Below, piece after piece: positions 24,676 through 36,034 of a DNA stretch of 64,000 nt. A program made the translations under genes and the position numbers. The stretch lies in NCBI GenBank assembly GCA_026182355.1, contig JAPFBL010000225.1, positions 186,001 through 250,000 of the forward strand, given 5' to 3'. Every line of letters starts with the position of its first letter. Positions within the stretch are counted from its first letter, which is position 1. The notes under the pieces were generated by a model. It worked only from the letters and a program-made list of their open reading frames with translations. It ran no database searches and had not been told where the DNA came from. The DNA is from Hermatobates lingyangjiaoensis (Eukaryota; Arthropoda; Insecta; Hemiptera; Hermatobatidae).

Positions 24676-24875
24676 AGAGGTTTTCCTGTGATGTTTGCGG
24701 CAGGAGTTACCGACACAAACAGCACTTGACGTCTCACAAGCGCTACGAGTGCAACAGAGAGCCTCGCTTCATCTGCCCCTACTGTCCCTACAAGGCCAAA
24801 CTCAAACACAACATCAAGCGACACGTCATCATTAAGCATTCATACATATTTCCTTCCTCTACTAATGGACCCTGA
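24676..24875 (+). CDS. lola: lola alternative terminal exon 7 (paired zinc finger)
   Basis: The acceptor GGCTCTGTTTCAG ends at 24675, phase 1, split codon GAG. Finger 1 is CDVCGRSY ... HKRYEC with helix H, Q, H, S. The linker is NREPRF (two conservative changes). Finger 2 is CPYC ... HVIIKH with helix L, H, N, R; Ile replaces the core Leu. The HVIIKH end is shared with exon 14. The tail SYIFPSSTNGP is exon-specific. About 66 residues, stop TGA. Confidence 0.93.
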
Positions 24876-25699
24876 TTCTCTTCCTGTCGAATGCTGGCTG
24901 GTTACTGCCTCAAGAGGCAGGTCTTTACTGACATTACTCCAGTTAACAGTAACTGTCAAATCAATTTGAAAATATTAACTGTAAAAAACTTGTTTTTTCA
25001 GTATTTTGATGCTATGATCATTTTTAAATATAACTCCATGAGTATTGAGAAAATTTGTTCTCTTTCAAAGGTCTTAAAATGTTAAAGTAATACAATTTAA
25101 TTTAATGCCCAGCTTCTGCAAGTCTTGTAACACACCATCATGGACACTATTCGTTTTAGTTTTACAAGAAAGAAAAAAGATCAATTTTTTTTTTTTTTTA
25201 AAAATTCGCCAGTGTTTTTATAGGATGTTATACTGGTTTTTATAAACATTGATTTGTAAACCCCCATGCTATGTGGGGAGCTTAAAGTATGCCTTTCTTT
25301 ATCCTGGGATACTCATTGCAAGTTCTTCAGTGTGGTTGTAGTTTTACCCAGTTACTTGCAATTGCATTAATGAGGGCTGCTGCTACACTTCATTTCAGGT
25401 GCGAAGAGGTAGTGTCCAACTTTTCTTTTTAACCTACTTCCACGTATCTTGTACAGCTATCACCACTTGAAAAATCGAGTTACCTCATGCACTTTTGTCT
25501 ACTTCAGTATACGTCTTGTGTAGGGCTTGTGTTATTTCTTTTATGTTAATGTGACAGAGAAAAAAATGTGGTCCAGTCATTTTTATTATTTGCTTTTATC
25601 TTGTTTATGTGCCAGTTTAATATTTTTCTTTACATCATCTTTATAATTTTTTATAATTTTATATCTATATAATTTTTTTTATAATACTTTATAAAAAGC
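24876..25699. other. 3' UTR and intron after exon 7
   Basis: AT-rich with a long T run near 25187 and a TTTATAATTTT-rich patch at 25640-25690. No gene recognised. Confidence 0.5.
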
Positions 25700-26482
25700 C
25701 AGAGGGCAACCTCTGGCACGTGTGCCAAACTTGGCACGCCGATGACTTGTCTCTGGCACGCAAGAGCACAGGTTACCCTTAGCACAGATCCAAAGAACAT
25801 GTTACATGTTACCCTAAGCACAGATAAAAAAAAAACTACTTTCCTTGGGGTATAACCTTTCATGCCATGACAGTATATATACGTCCTGGTGGTGTAAAGA
25901 GTTCTCAAGAAAAAGAAGTTGATCTTGTTCCTATAGTTACCTTCTTTTTTTAAAAGGTTAATTTTTTTTATTTATACTATATTTTATTGCAGCGAGGTAA
26001 TTTATTATTTTTTCGTTTTGAAAGTTCTTAAGAGATACCAAATATGTTTTAGGTTAGGTTAGGTTGCAGTGGCAGTCCCACAAGGGAACACACTTAGGCC
26101 GAATATTGGCCCTTTGTGATACCACACAATGAAGATTGATTCTACAGTGGGAGTCCTAAATTTGGCCTAACTCAAGTGAATTTAGAGTAGGGATCTTTAA
26201 CGAGTACCTGACATCGTACAGGCTCGGGACAGACAGTTTAACGTCCTTCTCCGAGGGACGAAGTGCTCAGATTTATTCACCTCCCGCATGAATAAATCGA
26301 GGGCCAGGTGGGGATCGAACCCCGGTCCTATCAGATCAGAGGAGAGCACGTAACCACTGAGCTAGCCTGGCCCCCTAAATATGTTCTTAAAAAAAAAAAA
26401 AAATGGTTGGCACGTGGTAAAAGTTTGTATCAGAGATTTGGCTGATTTTGGCACGCACTATCAAAAAGGTTGCCCACCCCTG
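25700..26482. mobile_element. Old hAT-like element, interrupted by a SINE
   Basis: The right end reads GGTTGCCCACCCCTG, which in reverse is CAGGGGTGGGCAACC, a common hAT terminus. The left end CAGAGGGCAACC is a degraded version. Both sides have GGCACGTGTGCCAAA-like or TTTTGGCACGCACT motifs just inside. I could not match an 8-base target duplication, so the left boundary is approximate. The SINE at 26049-26376 sits inside it, so this element is older. Confidence 0.6.
26049..26376 (-). mobile_element. tRNA-derived SINE, copy 1 (reverse orientation)
   Basis: A reverse-complement copy of the SINE at 55502. On the - strand it starts with a tRNA-like head: box A region TAGCTCAGTGGTTACGTGCT and box B region CGGGGTTCGATCC. 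It ends in a CCTAACCTAA tail. Target duplications AAATATGTT lie at 26040-26048 and 26377-26385. The length, about 328 bases, is the same as the other copy. It is a retroposed element, not a working tRNA gene. Confidence 0.92.
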
Positions 26483-27102
26483 GTCTAGTAGTAGTCTGTC
26501 CGTCAATCGACGGTCATGTTACGGATGGCCATGTATGACATCTACTGACTATAACAACAAAAACTATGTAAATCGAATTGAAATTTACTTGGCGTCGCTT
26601 GGTATTTATTATTTTGCTGTCTAATTAAGGACTCCCTCACCCCCACAATCTTTATATGGGCCTTATTTGTGATCTTTGCATAGAAATACATTGAAAGCAT
26701 CAATGTTTGGATTGTTCCATTGGTTTTATGGCTACTGTAGAATCATATGTGTGTAGTGTGTCATTTGTGTACGTATATTTGTTCAAGAGCGGACATTTTA
26801 ATTCACCATTCCAAAGCATGAGAAAAATATTATTTAGTTCTACTAGTTTTCATTCTTTGGAAGTTATTTTATATTTCATCTAACTCAGATAATTTTTTAA
26901 AGTACTTGAACTTCCTTTTCATTTTCCGTACTTAAATGATTCAATAACTATTATTTATACATATGCAATTTGATTGTTGAAGGAGACAGTTTTAGAGGTG
27001 TATGATTTCTGTGGTGTTTGTTCCTGTACTGTGGGAGGGTCCGGCGTGAGAGTGAGCAGTGTGTGCAGTGTGGTCCTCTTGACAGTGATATTGCTGTTTC
27101 AG
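26483..27102. other. Intron upstream of exon 8
   Basis: No features recognised until the acceptor of exon 8. Confidence 0.5.
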
Positions 27103-27320
27103 TGCGTCATGTTTGTCCCTGCTGCTCGCGAACATACGCCCACAAGTTCCACCTTACGAGGCACAGAAAGTACGAATGTAACAGAGCACCTCAGTTCTCC
27201 TGCCCCAGATGTCCCTACAGAGGTAGGCAGAAGATACACCTAAAGAATCACATGCTCAACATTCATAGAGAATTGTTCGAAGACAACTTCAAGTCAAACG
27301 ATCACAGTATTTCTGAGTAG
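27103..27320 (+). CDS. lola: lola alternative terminal exon 8 (paired zinc finger)
   Basis: The acceptor ATTGCTGTTTCAG ends at 27102, phase 1, split codon GTG. Finger 1 is CPCCSRTY ... HRKYEC with helix H, F, H, R, identical at those positions to exon 10. The linker is NRAPQF (Ala replaces Glu). Finger 2 is CPRC ... HMLNIH with helix Q, I, H, N. The tail is long, acidic and polar (RELFEDNFKSNDHSISE). About 72 residues; TAG stop. The open frame continues upstream into the intron, but the acceptor and the phase shared with all other exons fix the start. An AATAAA lies about 260 bases beyond the stop. Confidence 0.92.
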
Positions 27321-28319
27321 GCTCTTCCCACCATCTGTTTATGATTTGTATTTCATATTTCATTCAACACAAATAGAAAAAGTACTCTCTGATTTTGTTT
27401 CGTTACTATAATATAGCAATTGTGTAAAGAATTAAGACGATTATAAATGTTTTATTAATTTTCCTTCCTTGAACCTTTGATTCTAGAATGTGAACAGTTT
27501 TTCTCCATCTTGAATTATATATCTATGCTCAAATAAGAGCCTTCAGGAACCGTATTTATAGCTTCACAGTTATGTCAGAAAAATAAAAATTATTCCAACT
27601 ATTTTTAGCTCATTCAAAAATGTACACTTAAGTACAATGCACATATAATGTAACATTCTGAGTCGATTACCTTAGTAAAGTGCCTATTCTGGCAGTGTGG
27701 CTAGCATACTTCATTATGGAAAATACGTGTAGCCTCTTAAAACTGTTAATTTTCTTCTTGTTTTGATTTACTCGTGTAGTTCTCCACTCATTGCAATGAA
27801 GTCAGAAGTTCAGTGAAGAGCATGTAATGCACGACGTCAAAGAGTGGTTGTGATATTGTACATAGCAATGCTGACCATCTTTTAAAATAGGTTGTATTGC
27901 TTAAGATACTATCTTGTAACACTATGGTTCATAGTAATAATGAACGAATTCACAAGAAAACACAGATTCAACAATGAGAACAATTTCTGGTCAAAATTTG
28001 TGTTTTCTATACTAATTTCACCAATATATTTCTTTCACTGATTTGGTGCAGGATTTCATGGGATGTAGTTTGCCTTGCTGTGTGTTTATGATAGCATTCC
28101 TGTCTTTGCTTGTTTAAACCTGTAACTTGTCTTCTGGTGTGACTTGGCACTTGGAACTGTCAAGTTCATTCTTTATATCCATAGCTGGTGTGATATTTTG
28201 TACAATTGGATTTTGTTTTTTTAAATAGCTTTTCAATGTAGAAAGTTGTTTCGTCTGGAGCAAACGCTGTTGCTGAACTGTATTATTAGAATTTGACTAC
28301 GTGTCATTGTTTTGTTCAG
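27321..28319. other. 3' UTR and intron between exons 8 and 9
   Basis: AT-rich; AATAAA near 27581. No other gene seen. Confidence 0.5.
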
Positions 28320-28555
28320 GCAAACAGCACGAGTGCCATGTATGTGGGCGAAGGTACTTTAGGCGACACCACCTTCAGAGGCACGTCAAGTACGAGTGCG
28401 GCAAGGAGCCCCAGTTCGCTTGTCCTTACTGCAGCTACAGGGCAAAGCACAAGGGCAACCTCAAGTCACACATTGTACTGAAACACCGCGTAGCTGAATT
28501 CCAGTTGGCGGCCGGCCCTGTCCCACTCCCACACCGCCCACCCTCGCACTTCTGA
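28320..28555 (+). CDS. lola: lola alternative terminal exon 9 (paired zinc finger)
   Basis: The acceptor TTGTTTTGTTCAG ends at 28319, phase 1, split codon GGC. Finger 1 is CHVCGRRY ... HVKYEC with helix R, H, H, R. The linker is GKEPQF; Gly for Asn is shared only with exon 10, the next one downstream, which suggests the two are sister duplicates. Finger 2 is CPYC ... HIVLKH with helix H, G, N, S. The tail is Pro-rich (GPVPLPHRPPSHF), as is that of exon 10. About 78 residues; TGA stop. Confidence 0.93.
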
Positions 28556-28886
28556 GATGCACCTCCCTTCCTCCCAATGCCGTCAAACCCACATCGCCAT
28601 CACTTACATCAAATTAATTTGATTAATTAGCCAACTCATCAACTCTCTATAATATTGTCATTCTTGGTCAGATTCTCATTTTATTTTAAAAAAGTATTAC
28701 GTTATTGTAGACAAAGTTGCTAGAATCATTAAATGATCTAATAATTGTTTTCATTGGGTCCTCTCATTGTGTATCTTGCATGAGTTCGTATGATTTAGAA
28801 AGTTCTACATGAAAGATCATGTATATGACTTTATAAATGAAGAAGGTTCTTCTTGGATTCAAAGCAAGGGCTGTACTGAAAAGTTA
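28556..28886. other. 3' UTR and intron after exon 9
   Basis: AT-rich past the first 50 bases; no clear AATAAA. Ends at the target duplication of the hAT element at 28895. Confidence 0.5.
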
Positions 28887-28894
28887 TTTTAGAT

Positions 28895-29355
28895 CAGGGT
28901 TGTCCAAACTTTATGGGGACGCGGGCCTCATTCGGCAAGGAAATTAGATCGCGGCCCGCAGTACCAGATGTAAAGTAAACAGGTACATGTAAATGAATCT
29001 TTATATTTATCATAAAAACATATATTATCATAAAAAAATAATTGACAAGTATTGATAAGAATCAACCCTTAAATATATTCGTTAAAAATATTTAAGGAAG
29101 TACGTAAAACGGTACAGTTTACTTAAAATTCAGTGGGATGAGTGTGCGTGCATTTTGGAAGCCAGCTCCTTTGTGTCAATGTCAACTGAGGTTAAGGCTA
29201 AACGAAGGCAGGCTTCGAGAGATGTTTGATTAAGTAGATTCCTCTCTTTGGATTTAATCGACTTCATTGCGGAAAATGCTGCTTCACAAAGTAAAAAACA
29301 ACTTTTTTCGAATATAACCGCATGCGGCCCGCGGGTTAGACTTTGGACAACCCTG
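28895..29355 (-). mobile_element. Short hAT element with exact 8-bp TSD
   Basis: The terminal inverted repeats are CAGGGTTGTCCAAA and TTTGGACAACCCTG. Perfect 8-base duplications TTTTAGAT lie at 28887-28894 and 29356-29363. The 461-base element keeps a transposase C-terminal remnant on the - strand (about 29130-29320), reading EAAFSAMKSIKSKERN, then a CLRLALTSV block. This is the EPM2AIP1/SCAND3-like hAT type. It is non-autonomous. Confidence 0.93.
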
Positions 29356-29571
29356 TTTTAGATCATGTCTATATGATTTTGTGACTTTTATTACGTTAAT
29401 AATATTTTGTCATTGTATTAGATATTTGATTTTGAAAATCAGCTAGTTGTTTATCATACCATTATTCCTTAATGATCTATCTTTTTTGCTGAGAAACTTG
29501 TAATATAGACATGTTTATTAACAGTAAACTAGAGATCACCTTATTTATTTTAAACTGTCAATAATCATAAC

Positions 29572-29805
29572 AGTGGAACTCTAGTTATCCGCATTTATTG
29601 ACCAATAAAATAATCGGAGAAGGTTATTTCTTAAAAAAAATAAATAAATGCGTGGCATGATGATATACGTGTAGATTTAATGATTATAGAAAAAATTCAG
29701 TTAACATGTTGTATAGTACTCTAGAATATCAGTCCTAAACATACTCGTCAAAGTCTATCTTTCCCTACCATCTGTTATTGTTTTAGATGTCGGGATAACT
29801 GGAGT
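29572..29805. mobile_element. Probable Tigger/pogo-type MITE
   Basis: The left end is CAGTGGAACTCTAGTTATCC after a TA. About 230 bases on, the opposite end reads GGGATAACTGGAGTTC, an inverted match. Such termini are typical of pogo/Tigger elements. The last bases of the right terminus are altered, so the boundary is approximate, and no coding part remains. Confidence 0.55.
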
Positions 29806-31220
29806 TCGGGTGATTGTAGTTTTGTCTCTGTTTTCTTTATTTATAATTTAATTAAACAAGTTATTTGTGTTAACTTTGATAAAGTGGGTCATTTATTTTT
29901 GTTAGTGTTTAAAACTGTTACTGTAACAGCAAAACATGTTACTGTGTTAATCTTACCGAGTCTCATTAGACTGAAAACTGGAGGTTTATTTGTTTAATAA
30001 AGTGTTTTTCCAAAGATGATGCATTCTGATCAGTTTCCTTTTGATGAAGTTGCTATTAAATATACCATATCGAAGAAAAACAGAAGTGTATCTTTGAAGG
30101 ATTGCGGAGTTAGTCAGTTTGGGGGAAGTTACGCAGTTCAAATGAAATCCCCTGACCACATCAGCCGTTTTAGGCAAACCTTTTTCACGATTAGAAACTT
30201 CCTTGACTTTCATTTATTCCAACAATCATCAGTGCTTCTGCTTTAAAATAAATGATTATAACATCATATCAAAGTATTAGGATACTGCAGATTTTTAACA
30301 ACACTTGCAATTGACTATCAGATATTTTAAACCCCTTAATCCTTCCGTGAAGAAGTTTACTTGTGTGTTAATATTCTGTGCTTTCAATATCAGTCGTCGC
30401 ATTTGATAAAAATAAATTTGCTAATAGCACGCTAAAAAAAAAAAAAAATCAATTATTTGTTTTCTAACTTTGTTTTTGTATTCATTTTCATTTTGAGTAA
30501 GTTGTTATAAATATTATGTTGAATAAATACTGGTTCATTTTCTTGAATTTAGATATACTAAACTTAAATTATATGATATGAATTCATTAAATGGTAAATG
30601 CTAATAAAGTAACACAATTTCTTTTTACAATTCGATTAACTTGTTACTATTTGTCACGTTTGGTGCTTGATATCATGTTATTTAGTGACAAAAAACTTAT
30701 AAAACTAGGAATTTGTAAAAATATTCGTGATATTTAAAAACTATCTTGATATTTAAAAAAAAAATAGGAAGATTTAAACTTGATGAGATTTTTTTATGTA
30801 ATTGTAATTAATATATTTAAAAATACGTTAATAGTTTTATATTTGATTTTTGAATTTACGTAAATATTACATGGGGAAAAATGACTTCACTTGGCAGCAG
30901 TATCTGGCGAATTTCAAAGGGGATTTGGCTTATTTTTAATGGAGAAAATATTGGACGGTAGTTCAGATCTGATGAAGCTTTATCTGACAGTGGTGTCTTT
31001 AAATTATTTTATCTTTTATGTTGGGCAGACTTTTTCTCAAATTCATAGGAATCAATTAACAAAATTTAAATTTTTTGTTGTAAGTACTGTACTAGAAGAA
31101 TGCAGGTTGAGAAGTGCCAGGTGAGTACTCTGTATAAACATATACGATTGTTGTGTTCAAATGGTGATTAATACATGTTGTGGAATGTATATTTTAAGCT
31201 AATGTGAACTTGTGTTTCAG
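29806..31220. other. Intron upstream of exon 10
   Basis: A 76-codon + strand frame at 30016-30246 has slightly protein-like composition (FPFDEVAIKYTISKKNRSVS) but no known motif and no phase-1 acceptor, so I leave it as intron. Otherwise AT-rich. Confidence 0.45.
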
Positions 31221-31453
31221 GGAGGCAACACTGTTGTCCACGTTGCGACAGGAGATATGTGCATAAATTCCACCTGCGACGTCACCTGCGTTACGAGTGC
31301 GGCAAGGAACCGCAGTTCCCGTGTCCCTACTGCCAGTACAAGGCTAAGTACAAGCGCAGTCTGATGGCCCACCTCGTCCTCAAACACAACCAGTATGGAC
31401 CCGCCTACGAGCAGTCTCTGCCTCCGGGCCTCCCCACCACCTCCTTCCATTAA
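31221..31453 (+). CDS. lola: lola alternative terminal exon 10 (paired zinc finger)
   Basis: The acceptor CTTGTGTTTCAG ends at 31220, phase 1, split codon GGG. The frame from the acceptor adds RQHCCPRCDRRY before the part visible from any in-frame start codon. Finger 1 is CPRC ... HLRYEC with helix H, F, H, R and an Asp after the second Cys. The linker is GKEPQF as in exon 9. Finger 2 is CPYC ... HLVLKH with helix Y, R, S, A. The tail NQYGPAYEQSLPPGLPTTSFH is Pro-rich. About 77 residues; stop TAA at 31451. ATTAAA at 31541 is a possible poly-A signal. Confidence 0.93.
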
Positions 31454-31837
31454 CTAACCACAACCTGCCAATTAATCCCCACTTATGTCACAGTATTTCA
31501 CTAACTTCTTTTGTTCTTATATTTGTTCCTTTAATATAATATTAAAGAGTTATCTACAATATTGTATCTTTGAAAAGACCAAACGAAAGATCTATTCTGT
31601 TCAGGGAAGCTTGTTGATTTGGTGATTGAAAGCCAGAGGTTGATGTAAGGCTTCAAGCTTGAAAGACGATTAGTCAAGGCGGTTTGCGAATGACTAAGAA
31701 GCAGTGGATTCTCAGTTGTCTTTTTGTGAGGTTGTTGTTTCTTATCTGTATGTTTGCCAGTAAGAAAGGTAGTGTTTAAAGAGAAACCAGTGGCTTCGTT
31801 TATGTACATGCATATTGTTATTACCACTGAGGTTAGT

Positions 31838-32028
31838 AAGATTAATATTAGAATTAGAAAAAACCGTCATACCTCGTAAGTTGATATCGGAGATGTTGGA
31901 GCGCTTTCGGATCTTGTCCATCTTCCATTGAGTTGCGAACGAAGATGTACAAGATCCGAAAGCGCTCCAACATCTTCGATATCAACTTATGAGGTATGAC
32001 GGTTTTTTCTAACTCTAATATTAATCTT
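31838..32028. mobile_element. Fold-back family 2, copy 1
   Basis: A near-perfect hairpin. The left arm begins AAGATTAATATTAGAATTAG and runs through CCGTCATACCTCGTAAG and TTGGAGCGCTTTCGGA; the right arm is its reverse complement, with a loop of about 25 bases. A second copy lies at 52018-52247. The arms carry CCGAAAGCGCTCC, which recalls the GAAA after stem II in the hammerhead-bearing families, but a CTGANGA core is not present. Probably a Penelope-type terminal unit (inference). Confidence 0.82.
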
Positions 32029-35000
32029 CGTTTATGTCTTTAGTAGGTTCAGGGTTAGATACATGTTGAAGTGTTGGGTTAGTGCTTGGAGTGAGCAACA
32101 GCTTCATTGTAACTGAAGTCTCACATCTCTTTAAATATCCAGCTTTCTAATGAACCAATTCATGATACAAATCGTTCTTCATGGTTTGGATGGGCCCAAG
32201 ATTATGGGAATACATTACACATCGCTAAACAACATAAACTAATGTTACTACTGATGTTAAGATTGACTTATGCTCTAGCTCCTTTCCACTTATAGTTTTA
32301 CTATTGTTATTTACCAACACTTGTACAAAGCAAAGTCCAACTCATTCCTTGAGATGCTCCAGAAGAAAAGTCTGACATAGTTTAGCTGAAGACGAGTCTA
32401 AACAGTGTTTGGCTTTTTAATCATACCATGTTATGCAGATGAAGTATGTGGAATAGCCAGCTGATACCAGTTTGAGGGGTATATAAGAACACTTGATGGC
32501 TGTTGTTGTGTTATCTGCATAGGAGGTAACAAAGGTGTTTCTGTGTTTATAAAAGAATAGCTATGATAAAATCGAGTGGTATGAGATATCAAAAGTGAAA
32601 AATCCGTAAGGAATAAGTCAATGGAAACTCTCCTGTGAGAGCTAATACTAACACTAAAAGTAATACACTCTGACGTAATCACTGAGGAAATATATTGGTA
32701 AAAGGTATTTAAAACATAGGATTAGGAGAAAACCAGCCCTGTAATTTAGAAAACTCATTAACTTGCAAGTCTTGAGGTATATTAATTAATCCTCAAAGCC
32801 GGAAAAAATAGCAGTGTTAGTTTGAAAGACATGAAACTGTTTATGAAAGTACCCAGACTTCGTGAAATTAGTATCGTTATGGTTTTATAGTTGATTTACG
32901 ATGAGGATAAAAACGAGAATAGTGGGAGTGAAGGGTTAGTGTTCGGAGAGGACCATAATCCTACGTGTTCGTGTAGACCAGACATGTCAAACACACGGCC
33001 CACAGCCTAGTATTGTGTGAATGCAAAGCCTGGGGACAATGTTTTCACATCACTAAATTCTTACATTCTAAGTATTTAGACGCCGTGAAAATACAATAAA
33101 GATACTTGGGAAAAAATTTCCATTTGTATATGGCATCTATCGTAGAAATGATCATGTTATAAAATGCACGACCATTTCTTGAAAGATAATCAGTTCATGA
33201 TGCGCGCCATTGAACGATACGCCACCGACCTGTATACACATCATTCGAGGCCACACAAAAGTATGCACTTAGTTTAGGCCAATGAGGTGTATAATACAAG
33301 CACACTCTGAAGTTCATAGGAACTTAAATGTAAGGTAAATAAGTCTTTAGTTGTTCAATCCGTAATTGTGTGGTATTTACTCATTCTGAGGTAAAATGTA
33401 TGAACAAACAAAAGTCTCCACACAAATGAAGTTTTATTCAACGCGTTTCGAACACTTTGTGTTCATCATTAGGAAGACACCAAGGATGTGGTGCTGACGG
33501 GTTGGTCCAGTGAAAACAACAAGTAGGATAATTTTTTTTTATTTTTTTTTTAAATTAAACTATTATGTTCTAGTATTACTGATAGTCAACCACCCTCTTA
33601 CGACTAAGTCAGAATAATTGGTTGTAGAAGTCTGTACAAGCAAAGGAGAGATTTGTCAGAATGTAACAAGAGGTTTGTAATTGTTGATGTAAAGCTACTT
33701 AGAGGATACTGGCATTTCCACTAATACGTGCTACACACACGGTTGGCTCATGCTGTCCTTAGCGCGGGCCTGTTAAGGATGCTTCAGAATCAGTCCTTAA
33801 ATACAGTATTTTCTAGTAAAATGCTCTATTGAAATGCAATGCAAACTACACCAGATGACATTTAAAACATTTTATGATTAATTGGTTAAGAGCACCAAAG
33901 CACCAAATCAAGTTACAAGTTACCGAATCGTAATTTTATTTCATTAATATTTCATCTTGTAGTGTCACTCTAGATTACTTTTGATTAACTTTGAATTTCT
34001 TACAGTTGGACCATTAAACTAATCACTGAGTATTTTGACTATAAAAGTACATTTATTATACCTGGTTTTAGTAACAACAGGCTTATTGTTTCTATCTTGT
34101 ATATCAGAAAAGATGATGTTTTTTTTTCGAAGCGAACAAATAGAACAAGGGAAGTAAACCGAATACAAATTTTGAAAATAAAAGACATGGAAATCGCTTA
34201 TATTTCTTTGTTGAAATGATATTGCAAAAGCTTCTCACCATTTGTGGTGAGAATATCTCTTTATAAACGGTGTGCTGGACTCTGGCTTCGCGGCCCTTGT
34301 CTTCTCTACATCGCGAAGCATGCGCCGTGTTCAACCTCCTACAAACATACATAGATACCGATATGGGGATCAAATAATGATGCGCTCAAGCTGGTGCTCA
34401 TTTCTGCTGACGATAAACAATGACAAAACTTCGACAATAAACTGCTTTCCCTATAGGAATTTTGTTTTTAATCAAATTCAGTCTATAGTATTCCTTCCTA
34501 ACTCTACAGTATTTTAATTGAAGCGAAAATGTTTTGGTTTTACTACAACATGTATGTAAATATTGCTTAAAATATCCTTAAATATTTAAGCAAATATACT
34601 TAAATTTTTTTTTTTTGGTAGTTCTTCTACTTCTAATTTTCAAGATAAATTATAATAATTTTTTTAACTCTTTGGAAACAATTTATTTTTGATTGCACAT
34701 TATTTTATTTATTTATATCATTGAGAATTATTTACCGTTGTGAATTAATTGATGATTTTATTTCGTGTATTTGTAACCATAACTGAATGATTGAGACCTA
34801 CGATACAGTCGAGGATTCATGATCTGACATAGAATGGGTTATTCTTGTGTATACTCCTGCCTTTATGTGTGTTTCTTATTAGATATTTATTAGGAGTATT
34901 CCTTTACTTTTCTCTTAATCAGAAATTCTAGTTATTTTAATAATATTGTTCACTTAAATCGGATATATTGAGTTTTACTTTGATGTTCTATATCATAAAA

Positions 35001-35139
35001 TTATTGTTTCTTTATTTACTTGTTGAATTAATTTAATATTCATGTAATTAATAAAAGATATTTAAAGTTTTGTTATTCCTTCTTAAAATGATATCCTTTT
35101 GAATTAAAACATTGTTTTTACAAAGGTATATTTAACTAT
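32029..35139. other. Intron with degraded repeats
   Basis: A hAT-like end (AGACATGTCAAACACACGGC) begins near 32979, but its partner is not found. A Penelope-like terminus lies near 33420-33480. A T/A-rich tract at 33530-33555 and AT-rich DNA fill the rest. No gene recognised. Confidence 0.5.
33425..33480 (-). mobile_element. Penelope-like terminal fragment with hammerhead-like fold
   Basis: On the - strand this reads AATGATGAACACAAAGTGTT followed by CGAAACGCGTTG. GAACAC pairs with GTGTTC as a stem II, GAAA follows, and ACGCGT could form a minimal stem III. The first core base is A rather than C, so it is probably an inactive hammerhead relic. No neighbouring coding part. Confidence 0.45.
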
Positions 35140-35566
35140 GTGTGTAACTATACAGATGGGAGATGTACATTCAACCTCTCTCCTTCGAGATCTCGTAACG
35201 GCTTCGTAGCCATTCTTCATACTCCCTTTGAACCATCCATCTCTTTAATTCTATTTTTGTTCTTGAGAATAGTGCAGATCGTTGATTTGATCGTTGACCG
35301 ACTATATTTGCGTGCTATATTAGCCACGCTCATACCTTGTTTTTACCTTTTCAATGATTTGAAGTGGTATTTTCTCTTATGATTGTCTCCTTGTAGTTTG
35401 AAGTCTGGTGGTCACACATGAAAACAATATGTTAACAGACTGAGTGCTCAACACAGGCTAATGCATCGGTGCGTAAGTCCCGGTTCAGAAAAAAGGGACT
35501 TCCCGCACTTCCTCTTTCTGTGAAACTAGTTATGCGAAATGTCGCTCGTTAGGGGAGGTTCCACTG
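35140..35566 (-). mobile_element. Tigger/pogo transposon 5' end remnant
   Basis: On the - strand the end is CAGTGGAACCTCCCCTAACG immediately after a TA, the usual pogo/Tigger terminus. Further in (about 35380-35200, - strand) is a frame reading GMSVANIARKYSRSTIKSTI and then TILKNKNRIKEM. This is the N-terminal CENP-B-like helix-turn-helix of these transposases (consensus: vadIArxygxskSTIxxIlkxk). The frame is soon broken and the catalytic domain is missing. The 3' end of the element is not present. Confidence 0.7.
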
Positions 35567-35719
35567 TATATAAAAGTGAGTCGTCACCTGTCGCCCCAAA
35601 GACAGGTGATGGCTCACCTGCTGTCGGTTATCTCACATCTTTCTACCTTATGACGAGGCAGTCGAAATATACTGTTAAGTTTTTGTGTCGTCTTTTATGT
35701 GTGCTCTGTCTGTAAATTT

Positions 35720-35748
35720 AGTATATATATATATATATATATATATAC
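35720..35748. repeat. TA microsatellite
   Basis: TA repeat just before a fold-back element; a matching run follows the element at 36001-36032, as though it inserted into, or carried, a TA tract. Confidence 0.9.
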
Positions 35749-35793
35749 CATGATAAACGAAAAACGGTCCGGCAGGACAGATTACAATTAAAA

Positions 35794-35986
35794 TAAGCAG
35801 TGACACATAAACTGAAACACAACAAAGACTCACTTTTCAATATTTCGACCGTAATGGCGGTAGTCCTCAGGAGAAGAAGTGAATTGACGAGAGACGACAG
35901 TCAACACACTTGAGGACGACTGCCATTACGGTCGAAATATTGAAAAGTGAGTCTTTGTTGTGTTTCAGTTTATGTGTCACTGCTTA
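35794..35986. mobile_element. Fold-back family 3 with hammerhead-like core
   Basis: Arms starting AAGCAGTGACACATAAACTG are repeated in reverse at the right end, with a central spacer of about 45 bases. On the - strand the left arm contains CTGAGGA (at 35864-35870), then ACCG...CGGT, then GAAA. That is the order of a hammerhead core (CUGANGA, stem II, GAAA). The + strand right arm has TTGAGGA in the same place. TA repeats flank both sides, so no target duplication can be called. Confidence 0.78.
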
Positions 35987-36000
35987 ATTTAATAGTATAT

Positions 36001-36001
36001 A

Positions 36002-36032
<31 letters not shown>
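36001..36032. repeat. TA microsatellite
   Basis: Interrupted TA repeat on the right flank of the fold-back element at 35794-35986. Confidence 0.9.

Positions 36033-36034
<2 letters not shown>

Noticed and set aside
27018..27102. In-frame upstream extension of exon 8 from an ATG at 27018
   Set aside because: The extension ends at a good acceptor in the phase used by every other exon, so it is intron read through by chance. The same applies to ATGs before exons 1, 2, 11, 14, 15 and 21.
26974..27243. 89-codon + frame overlapping exon 8
   Set aside because: A different frame from the zinc-finger one; it has no motif and breaks the common phase.
32979..33300. hAT-like element starting AGACATGTCAAACACACGGC
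   Set aside because: Only one possible end is visible. No matching right terminus or 8-base duplication was found, so it stays a note in the intron entry.
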